Shown in pieces: positions 18,647 through 26,798 of a stretch of 40,700 nucleotides of DNA. Under the pieces are notes generated by a model, which was given only the letters and a program-made list of their open reading frames with translations, was not told the origin of the DNA and made no database searches. The stretch spans positions 44,572-85,271 of the forward strand of contig NZ_JADPJG010000014.1 in NCBI RefSeq assembly GCF_023073335.1, read 5' to 3'. A program made the position numbers and the translations under genes. Position 1 is the stretch's first letter. Every line of letters starts with the position of its first letter. The stretch comes from Bradyrhizobium sp. 21 (GTDB taxonomy: Bacteria > Pseudomonadota > Alphaproteobacteria > Rhizobiales > Xanthobacteraceae).

Positions 18647-19618
18647 ATGATGATCTCACCTGCTCTCCCAGCCGAACTGAAGGCCGCCCTGGACGCCAAG
18701 CTCCAGGGCTTCTCCCGCACCGATGCCGCGCAGCGGTCGTCGCGGATCTCCAATACCTATCGCACGGGCGGCGGTTCGGGCACGATCAAGTCGGACGCCG
18801 ATGCGCTCGCCTACGCGCTCGCGCGCATGCCGGCGACCTACGCGGCTGTGGCCGCCAGCCTCAACGCGCTGACCGAGATCGCGCCGGGCTTCGCCCCGGA
18901 AACCCTGCTCGACGTCGGCGCAGGCCCGGGCACCGCGAGCTGGGCCGCCGCGGAAGCGTTTTCCTCGCTGCAAGATTTTACACTGCTCGACGCCAACGCC
19001 ACGCTGAGCCGGCTCGCGCTCGAACTGGCGCGCGACAGCTCGCGACTGGCGGAGTGCCGCTATCTGCCGGGCGATGCCGGCGCGAACCTCGCCGAGGTCT
19101 CGCAATCCGATCTCGTCGTTGCGAGCTATGTCATCGGCGAGCTCAGTGAGGGCGATCAACGCAAGCTCGCGGAAACGATGTGGACGAAAGCGCGCCACGC
19201 GCTGGTCGTGATCGAGCCCGGCACGCCGGCCGGCTACGCGCGGATCCTCGCTTTGCGCCAGCAATTGATCGCGGCGGGCGCCTATGTCGCCGCGCCCTGC
19301 CCGCACGAGAAACCCTGTCCGCTGTCGGCGCCCGACTGGTGCCATTTCTCCCAGCGCCTGCCGCGCTCCCAAGCGCACCGCCAGATCAAGGGTGCCGAGG
19401 TGCCGTTCGAGGACGAACGCTTTATCTACGTCGCCCTGACCCGCAGCCCGCCCGCGACGCGTGCCGCACGCGTGCTGGCGCCGCCGGATGCCAGCAAGGC
19501 CGAGATCACGGCAAAGCTCTGCACTGAGGACGGCGTCGCCATCACCAAAGTGCCGCGCCGAGACAAGGTCGCCTATGCGGACGCAAGGCGTTGGCGCTGG
19601 GGTGCAACCGCGAATTGA
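18647..19618 (+). CDS. Rsm22-like small ribosomal subunit methyltransferase
   Basis: A 323-residue SAM-fold protein of the Rsm22/METTL17 family, linked to small ribosomal subunit maturation. The SAM-binding loop LLDVGAGPGTASWAAAEAF is near 85-105. The motif CPHEKPCPLSAPDWCHF near residues 215-235 supplies three Cys, and a fourth appears in KLCTEDG; METTL17-type proteins use such Cys to hold a 4Fe-4S cluster. Either of two overlapping ATGs (18647, 18650) could start it. It follows smc by 60 bases, mostly filled by a palindrome. Confidence 0.85.
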   Translation: MMISPALPAELKAALDAKLQGFSRTDAAQRSSRISNTYRTGGGSGTIKSDADALAYALARMPATYAAVAASLNALTEIAPGFAPETLLDVGAGPGTASWAAAEAFSSLQDFTLLDANATLSRLALELARDSSRLAECRYLPGDAGANLAEVSQSDLVVASYVIGELSEGDQRKLAETMWTKARHALVVIEPGTPAGYARILALRQQLIAAGAYVAAPCPHEKPCPLSAPDWCHFSQRLPRSQAHRQIKGAEVPFEDERFIYVALTRSPPATRAARVLAPPDASKAEITAKLCTEDGVAITKVPRRDKVAYADARRWRWGATAN

Positions 19619-19632
19619 GGTAGCATCGCCTT

Positions 19633-20103
19633 ATGGCTGAAGGCTCCTCACTAGTCCTCGTATTTGATCGGAAGCGCTCCCTGGCGATCTGGCTGATTCC
19701 AGCGGGCCTGGTGGCGGTTGCGGTGGTGGCAGCCAGCTCAGGGGCGGACGTAGCAGGAGCTAGCGCCATCCTATGGCTGCTGCTGGCGAGCATGTTCTTC
19801 ACCATTGCATCTCAGCGAACGACCGTTCACGTCGATCTTCGTGCAAGGAGGCTAAGAATCATCCGTCGTTTCTTCGGTCGATGGAGCAAGACAATCGTCG
19901 ATTGCCCGTTCGACCAATGCCGCAAGCTCGGTCGTATCGAGTACGAGAGCGACGGCCATGCCTCGTATGGCGTTTATGTCGAACTGCTCAGCGGGAGGCG
20001 GCACGACATTCCTATAAAAGAAAAGACCGTCCGGGAAGCTGGCAGGGTCGCCGCCCAATTATCCGATGCCACTGGCATACCCAGGCTCGATGCGAGGTAC
20101 TGA
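19633..20103 (+). CDS. hypothetical membrane protein
   Basis: A 156-residue protein starting MAEGSSLVLVFDRKRSLAIW. Two adjacent membrane segments span about 17-37 and 43-60. The cytoplasmic remainder is basic and beta-rich (RTTVHVDLRARRLRIIRRFFGRWSKTIVDCPFDQCRKL, then YGVYVELLSGRRHDIPIKEKTVREAG), resembling a PH-like or small beta-domain regulator. No family is recognised. It begins 15 bases after the Rsm22-like gene and precedes lemA on the same strand. Confidence 0.7.
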   Translation: MAEGSSLVLVFDRKRSLAIWLIPAGLVAVAVVAASSGADVAGASAILWLLLASMFFTIASQRTTVHVDLRARRLRIIRRFFGRWSKTIVDCPFDQCRKLGRIEYESDGHASYGVYVELLSGRRHDIPIKEKTVREAGRVAAQLSDATGIPRLDARY

Positions 20104-20274
20104 GGCGCAGCCCCTTGCCGTCCTGTCCGAAAGTTAACCTCGTTCCGGGCTTTTGCCTTGAACTTGGATGGTTCCAGATCCGACCAAGTCTTACCTTCCG
20201 TCTGCGCCGGGGCTCTCGCCTTGCGCCAATTTGGTCTAGGCTGCGCCCGCCTCAATCCCCCTCAGGAGTTCTCC

Positions 20275-20835
20275 ATGTCGACCGGCTGGATCGTTCTCGG
20301 CGTCATCGTCGTCCTCGTGTTCTTCGCCTTCAGCGCCTACAACCGTCTGGTGGCGCTGGGCCAGCGCGTGGGCCAGGCCTTTGCCGACATCGACGTGCAG
20401 CTCAAGCAGCGCCACGATCTGATCCCGAACCTGGTCGAGACGGTGAAGGGCTATGCCTCGCATGAGCGCGGCACGCTCGACGACGTCATCAAGGCGCGCA
20501 ATTCGGCGATGTCGGCGCAGGGCCCGACGCAGGTGTCCGCTGCCGAGAACCAGCTCTCCGGCGCGCTCGGCCGGCTGATCGCGCTGTCGGAGGCCTATCC
20601 CGACCTCAAGGCCAACGCCAATTTCCAGCAGCTCGCCAGCGAGCTCTCCGACCTCGAGAACAAGATCGCGGCCAGCCGCCGCTTCTTCAACAGCGCGGTC
20701 CAGGAATACAACACCGGCATCCAGCAAATGCCCGCAGCCGTGTTCGCCGGCATGTTCGGCTTCACCAAAAAGGACTTCTTCGATCTCGGCGCCAGCCGCA
20801 CCGAGGTCGAGGCCACGCCGCAGGTGAAGTTCTGA
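20275..20835 (+). CDS. lemA: LemA family protein
   Basis: A 186-residue LemA protein: an N-terminal membrane anchor (MSTGWIVLGVIVVLVFFAFSAYNRLV) followed by a helical bundle with the family signatures FADIDVQLKQRHDLIPNLVETVKGYA, LSGALGRLIALSEAYPDLKAN and SRRFFNSAVQEYNTGIQQMPA. The biochemical role of LemA is not settled. A CAGGAG site precedes the ATG at 20275. It is followed 32 bases on by an M48 metallopeptidase, a pairing seen in many bacteria and suggesting joint membrane protein quality control. Confidence 0.93.
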   Translation: MSTGWIVLGVIVVLVFFAFSAYNRLVALGQRVGQAFADIDVQLKQRHDLIPNLVETVKGYASHERGTLDDVIKARNSAMSAQGPTQVSAAENQLSGALGRLIALSEAYPDLKANANFQQLASELSDLENKIAASRRFFNSAVQEYNTGIQQMPAAVFAGMFGFTKKDFFDLGASRTEVEATPQVKF

Positions 20836-20867
20836 GATGAGCCGATAGGCCGGCAGGGCATCGCGTC

Positions 20868-22103
20868 ATGGCCGCGTATGGTCTCTACACGCACATCGCC
20901 TCGAACAAGTTTCGTTCGATGCTGCTGCTCGCCGGCCTGTTCGCGCTGATCTACGTGCTGGTCTATGCCGGCGCGCTGATCGCCGAAGTCGTCATCAACA
21001 GCGATGAGACCGTCGTCTATTATCTGAGCCGCGCCTTCTATGATCTGAAAGTCGCCGCACCGGTTGCGACCGTCGTGGCAGCGATCTGGATCGTGATCGC
21101 CTATTTCTTCCACCAGTCGATGATCGATGCCGTCACCGGCGGCCACGACGTCACCAGGCAGGAACAGCCGCGGCTCTATAATCTGCTCGAAAACCTCTGC
21201 ATCTCGCGCGGCATCGCGATGCCGAAGCTGAAGATCATGGAAAGCCCGGCGCGGAACGCGTTCGCGACCGGCCTCAACCCGCGGCAATATGCGATCACCG
21301 TCACCACCGGTCTCCTCAAAGCGCTGAACGACAAGGAGATCGAGGCGGTGCTGGGCCACGAGCTGACCCACATCAAGAATGGCGACGTGCAGCTCATGGT
21401 GGTCGCCGTCATCATCGCCGGTGTGGTCGGGTTCTTCGGCGAATTGTTCTTCCGCCTGTTCACGAATTTCAGTTGGAGTTCCGGCTCCGGCGGATCGTGG
21501 TCGTCGGGTTCCTCCTCGTCATCGCGATCGTCCTCCTCGTCGAGCGACAGCAAGGGCTCCGGGGGCGGCGCGGTGATCGTCGTCATCATCGCGGTCGTGC
21601 TGATCGTGGTGGCCTGGCTGTTGTCGCAGGTGGTGAAGCTCGCGCTGTCACGGTCGCGCGAATATCTCGCCGATGCCGGCTCCGTCGAGCTGACGAAAAA
21701 CCCGGACGCCATGATCTCGGCGCTGCGCAAGATCGAGAACCGCGGCGAACTGCCGGGCGCGACCTCGGCGGTGATGGAGCTTTGCGTCGACAATCCGCGC
21801 GAGGGCTTTGCCGATTTGTTCGCGACCCACCCGTCGGTGCAGTCCCGGGTCGACGCGCTGGTCAAATTCGCCGGCGGCCGTGATCCCGGCCCGCTGCCGC
21901 CACCTGGCTACGAGACGGAAGAATCGGAAGCGCAGGTCAGCCAGCAGCACACTCCGCCGCCGCTGCGCCAAGGCCCTTGGAAGGATGCCGGCGGCCCGGC
22001 CAGTCCGCCGCCCGTGCCCGCACCCAGCCCCGCCGGAACCGCAAGCAGCAATCCAACAGGCAAGCCCAAAGGCAATCTCATGGGTCCGTGGGGCCGCCAT
22101 TGA
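20868..22103 (+). CDS. M48 family (HtpX-like) membrane metallopeptidase
   Basis: A 411-residue integral membrane peptidase. Membrane segments lie at about 18-41, 62-82, 177-197 and 234-258. The zinc motif HELTH is at 164-168 and the third ligand Glu lies in SRSREYLADAG (E265). Between segments 3 and 4 is a striking Ser/Gly run (about 202-234). The C-terminal 70 residues are Pro-rich and low complexity. It probably degrades misfolded membrane proteins. It sits directly downstream of lemA and likely shares its transcript. Confidence 0.92.
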   Translation: MAAYGLYTHIASNKFRSMLLLAGLFALIYVLVYAGALIAEVVINSDETVVYYLSRAFYDLKVAAPVATVVAAIWIVIAYFFHQSMIDAVTGGHDVTRQEQPRLYNLLENLCISRGIAMPKLKIMESPARNAFATGLNPRQYAITVTTGLLKALNDKEIEAVLGHELTHIKNGDVQLMVVAVIIAGVVGFFGELFFRLFTNFSWSSGSGGSWSSGSSSSSRSSSSSSDSKGSGGGAVIVVIIAVVLIVVAWLLSQVVKLALSRSREYLADAGSVELTKNPDAMISALRKIENRGELPGATSAVMELCVDNPREGFADLFATHPSVQSRVDALVKFAGGRDPGPLPPPGYETEESEAQVSQQHTPPPLRQGPWKDAGGPASPPPVPAPSPAGTASSNPTGKPKGNLMGPWGRH

Positions 22104-22311
22104 GCGCGTGATTCGACGCCACGCGCGGCAGGTTTCGCCGCGATTGGGAAAAACCTCGGGAATTGCCGTAACTGCATGCCGAGGAATTGAATTCTCCCTT
22201 GTTTCTGCCATGTTCGCGCCCAACAGCAGACTTGGGACCTTCTTGGGACATCGATTTGGGGGCCCGGCCGATTGCGACCTCGCGATCGGGGGCGCGCGTT
22301 AGGGGACAGCA

Positions 22312-23064
22312 ATGGCAAAGCCGGCAGTGGTTGTGGTGGGCGCGGACAAGGGCGGGGTCGGCAAGACCACTGTCTCGCGCACCCTGCTCGATTATTTTTC
22401 CGCCAACAACGTGCCGACGCGCGCCTTCGACACGGAGTCGCCGCGCGGAACCCTGAAGCGCTTCCACCCTGACATCACCGAGATCGTCGACATGACGACG
22501 ACCTCCGATCAGATGAAGATCTTCGACACGCTCAACGCGACGAGCCCGTCGGTGACCGTGATCGACGTCCGCGCCGGCCTGCTCTCGCCGGCGCTGGCCT
22601 CGCTGCGCGACATCGGTTTCCTCGACGCCGCCAAGGCCGGCCAGATCACCTTCGCGGTGTTCCACATCCTCGGACCCTCGATCGCCTCCCTGGACGAGAT
22701 CGCCGAGACCGCCGGCTTCATGACTGGCGCAAAGTATTTCCTGGTGAAGAACTTCATCAACGACACCCAGTTCTTCCAGTGGGACCAGGCGACCTACAAT
22801 TCCTACTTCCACCGCATCAAGGATGCGACCGAGCTGACCATCCCCAAGCTGAACGAAATGGCCTATGAGCAGGTCGAGGTGTCCTCCGTCCCGTTCCTGA
22901 AATTCGTCGCCAACAAGGGCATCAACGACGAAGCCGCGAACTATTCGTTCGTGCTGCGCGGCTATGTCCGGCACTGGCTGGCGAATGTCTGGAGCGAATT
23001 CGACCGGATCCGGCTGACCGACATCGTCGGCTCGAAATCCGCGACCCGCAACAGCGAAAAATAG
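22312..23064 (+). CDS. ParA/MinD-like P-loop ATPase (first of a tandem pair)
   Basis: A 250-residue SIMIBI-class ATPase. The deviant Walker A KGGVGKTT (13-20) keeps the signature Lys13 that ParA/MinD dimers use to contact the partner's nucleotide. The next motif, AFDTESPRGTLKRF, stands where ParA has DxDPQ, and VIDVRAGLL is the Walker B region. It is shorter than typical chromosomal ParA, has no DNA-binding N-terminal extension, and no ParB gene is adjacent. The start has AGGGGA upstream. The next gene, 62 bases on, is a diverged paralogue. Function is unknown; spatial positioning of a cellular cargo is the family theme. Confidence 0.82.
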   Translation: MAKPAVVVVGADKGGVGKTTVSRTLLDYFSANNVPTRAFDTESPRGTLKRFHPDITEIVDMTTTSDQMKIFDTLNATSPSVTVIDVRAGLLSPALASLRDIGFLDAAKAGQITFAVFHILGPSIASLDEIAETAGFMTGAKYFLVKNFINDTQFFQWDQATYNSYFHRIKDATELTIPKLNEMAYEQVEVSSVPFLKFVANKGINDEAANYSFVLRGYVRHWLANVWSEFDRIRLTDIVGSKSATRNSEK

Positions 23065-23126
23065 TTGCGGAGCCCGGGCGGATACGGCTGGATTGGGCGG
23101 TGAATTCGCTCAGATAATAGTTCGTG

Positions 23127-23795
23127 ATGCCCGCAACGCCCCTCTACATCATCTGCTCGCCCCGCCCGCAGGTCGGCAAGACCTTGCTGGCGCGGCTTTT
23201 GAGCGAATTCCTGCTGCTCAAGAACGGCAACGTCACGGCCTTCGACGTCAACCTGAAGGAGCCGTCGCTGCTCGACTATCTGCCCAAGATCACCGAAACC
23301 GCCGACGTGATCGACACCTACGGCAAGATGCAGCTGATGGACCGCGTCATCGTCGATGACGGGCTTGCCAAGGTGATCGACCTCGGCTTCCACGCCTTTG
23401 ACGAGTTCTTCAAGATGGCCGACGAGATCGGCCTGCTGAAGGAAGCGGCACGCCGCCACGTCGCCCCGATGATCCTGTTTGTGGCCGACACCGACCGCGT
23501 CTCGGCCCGCGCCCACGAGATGCTGTGCGGCCAGATCCCGCGGATGAACCTGATCACGGTGGACAACGAGCACATCGTGCGCGGCGAGCTGCCGGCCGCG
23601 ATGAATGCCGGCCGGGTGTTCCGCCTGCCCGCGCTGCCCGGCTTCCTCAAGACCTATGTCAACCGGCTGAACTTCTCCTTCACCGGCTATCTGCGCCAGG
23701 AGAAGGACGCCTCGACCGAGCTGCACCAGTGGACCCGGCGCAATTACCTCGCCTTCCGCGAGCTCGAGCTCAGCCTGATCCTGCAACGCTCATAG
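23127..23795 (+). CDS. ParA-like paralogue with degenerate P-loop
   Basis: A 222-residue relative of the preceding gene, colinear with it: IICSPRPQVGKTLLARLL aligns residue for residue with VVGADKGGVGKTTVSRTL. The signature Lys13 is Arg and the two Gly are Pro-Gln, while GKT is kept. AFDVNLKEPSLLDYLPKITETAD matches AFDTESPRGTLKRFHPDITEIVD of its neighbour, and VIDLGFHAFDEFFKMADEIG aligns with VIDVRAGLLSPALASLRDIG. It may bind but not normally hydrolyse nucleotide and could be a regulatory partner. The ATG at 23127 is used; a GTG one codon earlier is also possible. It is convergent with apt. Confidence 0.78.
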   Translation: MPATPLYIICSPRPQVGKTLLARLLSEFLLLKNGNVTAFDVNLKEPSLLDYLPKITETADVIDTYGKMQLMDRVIVDDGLAKVIDLGFHAFDEFFKMADEIGLLKEAARRHVAPMILFVADTDRVSARAHEMLCGQIPRMNLITVDNEHIVRGELPAAMNAGRVFRLPALPGFLKTYVNRLNFSFTGYLRQEKDASTELHQWTRRNYLAFRELELSLILQRS

Positions 23796-23833
23796 GTAAG
23801 AATTCACCCGGGCGTTATTCTTCCCGTCCCGGC

Positions 23834-24373
23834 TCAGTGCCCCTCGAAAGTCATCAGCGTGCGCACCGGCACGTCCATGGCGCGCAGCTTGGCGGCGCCG
23901 CCAAGCTCGGGCAGGTCGATGATGAAGCAGGCGGCGACCACGTTGGCGCCGATCTGACGCAGCAGCTTCACGGCGCCTTCCGCGGTGCCCCCGGTGGCAA
24001 TGAGGTCGTCGACCAGGATCACGCGCTCGCCGGGCTGGATGGCATCGACATGCATCTCCATCTCGTCGAGGCCGTATTCCAGCGAGTAGGCGATGCGCAC
24101 CGTGGTGTGCGGCAGCTTGCCTTTCTTGCGGATCGGCACGAAGCCCGCGGAGAGCTGATGCGCCACTGCGCCGCCGATGATGAAGCCGCGCGCCTCCATG
24201 CCGGCGACCTTGTCGATCTTGTTGCCGGCCCAGGGGTTGACGAGCTCGTCCACCGCGCGGCGGAACGCGCGCGCATCCGCGAGCAAGGTCGTGATATCGC
24301 GGAACATGATCCCCGGCTTGGGATAGTCGGGAATGGTGCGGACACTCGCCTTCAGGTCGTGGTCAAAGGTCAT
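23834..24373 (-). CDS. apt: adenine phosphoribosyltransferase
   Basis: A 179-residue type I phosphoribosyltransferase. The PRPP-binding loop [21 protein letters not shown] is complete, and the N-terminus [26 protein letters not shown] is the standard Apt opening. It converts adenine and PRPP to AMP in purine salvage. It starts nine bases after the trpE(G) stop on the same strand, so it is probably cotranscribed with it and subject to the upstream trp attenuator. Both pathways draw on PRPP. Confidence 0.95.
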   Translation of the reverse strand: MTFDHDLKASVRTIPDYPKPGIMFRDITTLLADARAFRRAVDELVNPWAGNKIDKVAGMEARGFIIGGAVAHQLSAGFVPIRKKGKLPHTTVRIAYSLEYGLDEMEMHVDAIQPGERVILVDDLIATGGTAEGAVKLLRQIGANVVAACFIIDLPELGGAAKLRAMDVPVRTLMTFEGH

Positions 24374-24382
24374 AGATTCCTC

Positions 24383-26548
24383 TCAACTGACCGGCGCATC
24401 CAGCCGGAACGCATTCTCGACAATCTTCAAGCCCACCTCGTTGCCGAGCGACATCAGCGATTCCGGGTGGAATTGCACGCCACCGACCGGCAGGGTCTTG
24501 TGCTCGATCGCCATGGCGACGCCGTCCTCGGTGCTGGCAGTGACGGACAACACCTCGGGCATGCTGTCGCGCTCGACAAACAGCGAATGATAGCGGCCGA
24601 TCACGATCTCGTTCGGCAGATTGCGCATCAGGCGCCCGCCACGCACCTGCACCCGCGAGGGCCGGCCGTGGGCGGGATGCGTGAGCTGACCGAGTTCGCC
24701 GCCAAAATATTCGCCGATGGCCTGCACGCCGAGGCAGACACCGAACACCGGCAGCTTGTTCTCCAGCGCCGCGTCGATGGTCTTCTTGATTCCGAAATCC
24801 TCAGGCCTGCCGGGCCCGGGTGACAGCACCAGCAAATCCCACCTCTTCCGCTTGAGCATGTCGAGCGCATGCACATGGCGGACCACGGTGACATCGGCGC
24901 CGACCTGGCGGAAATAATCGGCCAGCATGTGCACAAAACTGTCGTCATGATCGATCAACAGCACCCGCTTGCCCGAACCGGTGGCATCAGGTGCGAAGGT
25001 CGACAAAGGCTTCGGCGGATCGCCGCGCAGCGCCTGGAACAGGGCTGCGGCCTTGACCTGGCACTCGCGGTCTTCGGCGGCGGGATCTGAATCGAAAAGG
25101 CAGGTGGCGCCGACGCGCACTTCGGCGAGGCCGTCCTTCATGCGGATAGTGCGGATGGTGAGGCCGGTGTTGATGCTGCCGTCAAAATTCACCGCGCCAA
25201 TCGCGCCGGCATACCAGCGCCGCGGCGAGCGCTCGTGGTCCTCGACGAACTGCATCGCCCAAAGCTTTGGCGCGCCTGTCACGGTGACGGCCCAGGCATG
25301 GGTGAGGAACGCATCGAGCGCATCGAAGCCGGGACGCAGCATGCCCTCGACATGGTCGACGGTGTGGAAGAGCTTTGAGTAGGTCTCGATCTGCCGCCGC
25401 GCCAGCACCTTGATGGTGCCGGGGACGCAGACGCGCGCCTTGTCGTTGCGGTCGACGTCGGTGCACATGTTGAGCTCGAACTCGTCCTTCTCCGAGTTCA
25501 GGAGCTGACGGATCTGCTCGGCATCGCCGATCGCATCGGTGCCGCGCGCGATGGTGCCCGAGATCGGGCAGGTCTCGACGCGGCGTCCGTCGGAGCGCAC
25601 GAACATTTCCGGCGAAGCCGAGACGAGAAACTCGCCCTCGCCGAGATTCATCAGCGCGCCGTAAGGCGACGGGTTGATGACGCAGAGTCGCTGGAACACT
25701 TCGGCCGGCGAGCGGTCGCAGGGTTCGGCGAAGAGCTGCCCCGGCACTGCCTCGAAGAGATCGCCACGCGCAAAAGCCGCGCGCGCGGTCTCGACGGTGG
25801 CCTGATATTCGCCGGGCGCGTGATCGGCAAAGCCCTGGCGCGGTGTCTTGAGGTATGGGCTCTCCGCGGTCTCGTGCGGCAGGCCCGCGGTCGACTTGCC
25901 CTTCCACGCGAAATCGTAAGTGAGCACGACGCCGCGACCGGTGGCGCGGTCGTAGGCCAGCAGGCGATCGGGGACATAGAGCACGATGTCGCGCTGATCG
26001 CTCTCACGTGCGCGCTTCTGCACGATGTCCTCGATCTGGAACACGAGGTCGTAGGCGAAAGCGCCGAACAGGCCGAGCAGCCCGTCGTCATTGGCCGAGA
26101 AGGCGGCGACGAGATCGCGCACCAGCGACATCACGCTGGCGCGCCGCGTGCGTTGGTCTTCGTCGATCGGGGCATCGCCGCGGATGATGTGGCCGGACAG
26201 GCGCGTGGCGGACTTCTCGGAGACCAACACACAGGGCTCGCGCAGCACGTCAGCGAGGAAGGCGATCAGCACCTCACCGCGCGCGTTCAGCGCTTCCAGC
26301 TTGAAGTTGATGCCAGTGGTTTCAAGCTTGAGCGGCGGATCGGAAAAGCCGAGGTCGAAACTCTCGTAGCGGCCGGGCACGGTCGTGCCCGAGGACAACA
26401 CCACGCCGCGGCGACGGTCGAGCAGGCTGACGAGATCGTCGAGCCTGTTGGCGCCGCCGGTAAACTGCTCGGCCACGCGCGTGACCGCGAGACCGCCGCG
26501 GGTCACGTACTCGCTTCTGGCAGGGAGGGCAAAGACTGTCCTGTTCAT
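24383..26548 (-). CDS. trpE(G): anthranilate synthase, fused TrpE-TrpG
   Basis: A 721-residue fusion. Residues 1 to about 515 form the chorismate-utilising TrpE part, with TCPISGTIARG (327-337), DVDRNDKARVC (364-374), VTVTGAPK (421-428) and AGAIGAV. Residues from about 527 form the TrpG glutamine amidotransferase, with nucleophile C605 in FGVCLGVQAIG and the His/Glu pair in VQFHPES (694, 696). It makes anthranilate from chorismate, the first step to tryptophan. The fused form is typical of Rhizobiales. VVLSSG...PGRY near 50-61 is likely the feedback-inhibition site. An attenuator leader lies upstream and apt follows. Confidence 0.96.
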   Translation of the reverse strand: MNRTVFALPARSEYVTRGGLAVTRVAEQFTGGANRLDDLVSLLDRRRGVVLSSGTTVPGRYESFDLGFSDPPLKLETTGINFKLEALNARGEVLIAFLADVLREPCVLVSEKSATRLSGHIIRGDAPIDEDQRTRRASVMSLVRDLVAAFSANDDGLLGLFGAFAYDLVFQIEDIVQKRARESDQRDIVLYVPDRLLAYDRATGRGVVLTYDFAWKGKSTAGLPHETAESPYLKTPRQGFADHAPGEYQATVETARAAFARGDLFEAVPGQLFAEPCDRSPAEVFQRLCVINPSPYGALMNLGEGEFLVSASPEMFVRSDGRRVETCPISGTIARGTDAIGDAEQIRQLLNSEKDEFELNMCTDVDRNDKARVCVPGTIKVLARRQIETYSKLFHTVDHVEGMLRPGFDALDAFLTHAWAVTVTGAPKLWAMQFVEDHERSPRRWYAGAIGAVNFDGSINTGLTIRTIRMKDGLAEVRVGATCLFDSDPAAEDRECQVKAAALFQALRGDPPKPLSTFAPDATGSGKRVLLIDHDDSFVHMLADYFRQVGADVTVVRHVHALDMLKRKRWDLLVLSPGPGRPEDFGIKKTIDAALENKLPVFGVCLGVQAIGEYFGGELGQLTHPAHGRPSRVQVRGGRLMRNLPNEIVIGRYHSLFVERDSMPEVLSVTASTEDGVAMAIEHKTLPVGGVQFHPESLMSLGNEVGLKIVENAFRLDAPVS

Positions 26549-26590
26549 GGGGTCCTCTTACGAAACTTGCCGAGGGAACGCCACACAGGA

Positions 26591-26625
26591 CAAACGATCA
26601 GGCCGCCGCACTGTGCAGGCGACCT
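26591..26625 (-). terminator. trp attenuator hairpin
   Basis: On the minus strand AGGTCGCC pairs with GGCGGCCT (one G-U pair), with an inner GCA-CAG-TGC (26600-26625). A short T-rich stretch follows (GATCGTTTGT, 26589-26598). An upstream hairpin, CACCTC-CTGAA-GAGGTG (26658-26674), overlaps the leader stop codon and can act as the pause stem. The alternative pairing of GGCC/GTGC in the upstream part with GCAC/GGCC here supplies a plausible antiterminator. Confidence 0.6.
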
Positions 26626-26664
26626 CAGACGATTTGGGAAAGGAAAATCGCACCGGCCACCTCT

Positions 26665-26712
26665 TCAGGAGGTGCGCCACCAAAGACGGGTTGGGCGGAC
26701 GGCGGTGCTCAT
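26665..26712 (-). CDS. trpL: trp operon leader peptide
   Basis: A 15-codon ORF reading MSTAVRPTRLWWRTS with tandem Trp codons near its end, 116 bases upstream of trpE(G). Tandem Trp codons followed by paired hairpins are the hallmark of ribosome-mediated trp attenuation; the Sinorhizobium leader is of similar size. A TTGACG/TGAGTA promoter places the transcript start at or next to this ATG, so the mRNA is probably leaderless. An in-frame ATG at 26730 would add six codons but lies between the promoter boxes. In Rhizobiales the released attenuator RNA and the leader peptide also act in trans. Confidence 0.78.
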   Translation of the reverse strand: MSTAVRPTRLWWRTS

Positions 26713-26720
26713 GGGGCGGA

Positions 26721-26749
26721 TACTCACCATGGCGCGGGGACGGCGTCAA
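26721..26749 (-). promoter_or_regulatory. predicted trpL-trpE(G) promoter
   Basis: TTGACG (26744-26749) and TGAGTA (26721-26726) on the minus strand are separated by 17 bases. The leader ATG begins eight bases after the -10 box, which predicts initiation at or near the A of the ATG. Confidence 0.55.
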
Positions 26750-26798
26750 GGGTGGCTAGGCTGCCTCGACCGGCAAAATGGCGCAAATCGCAACGAGG

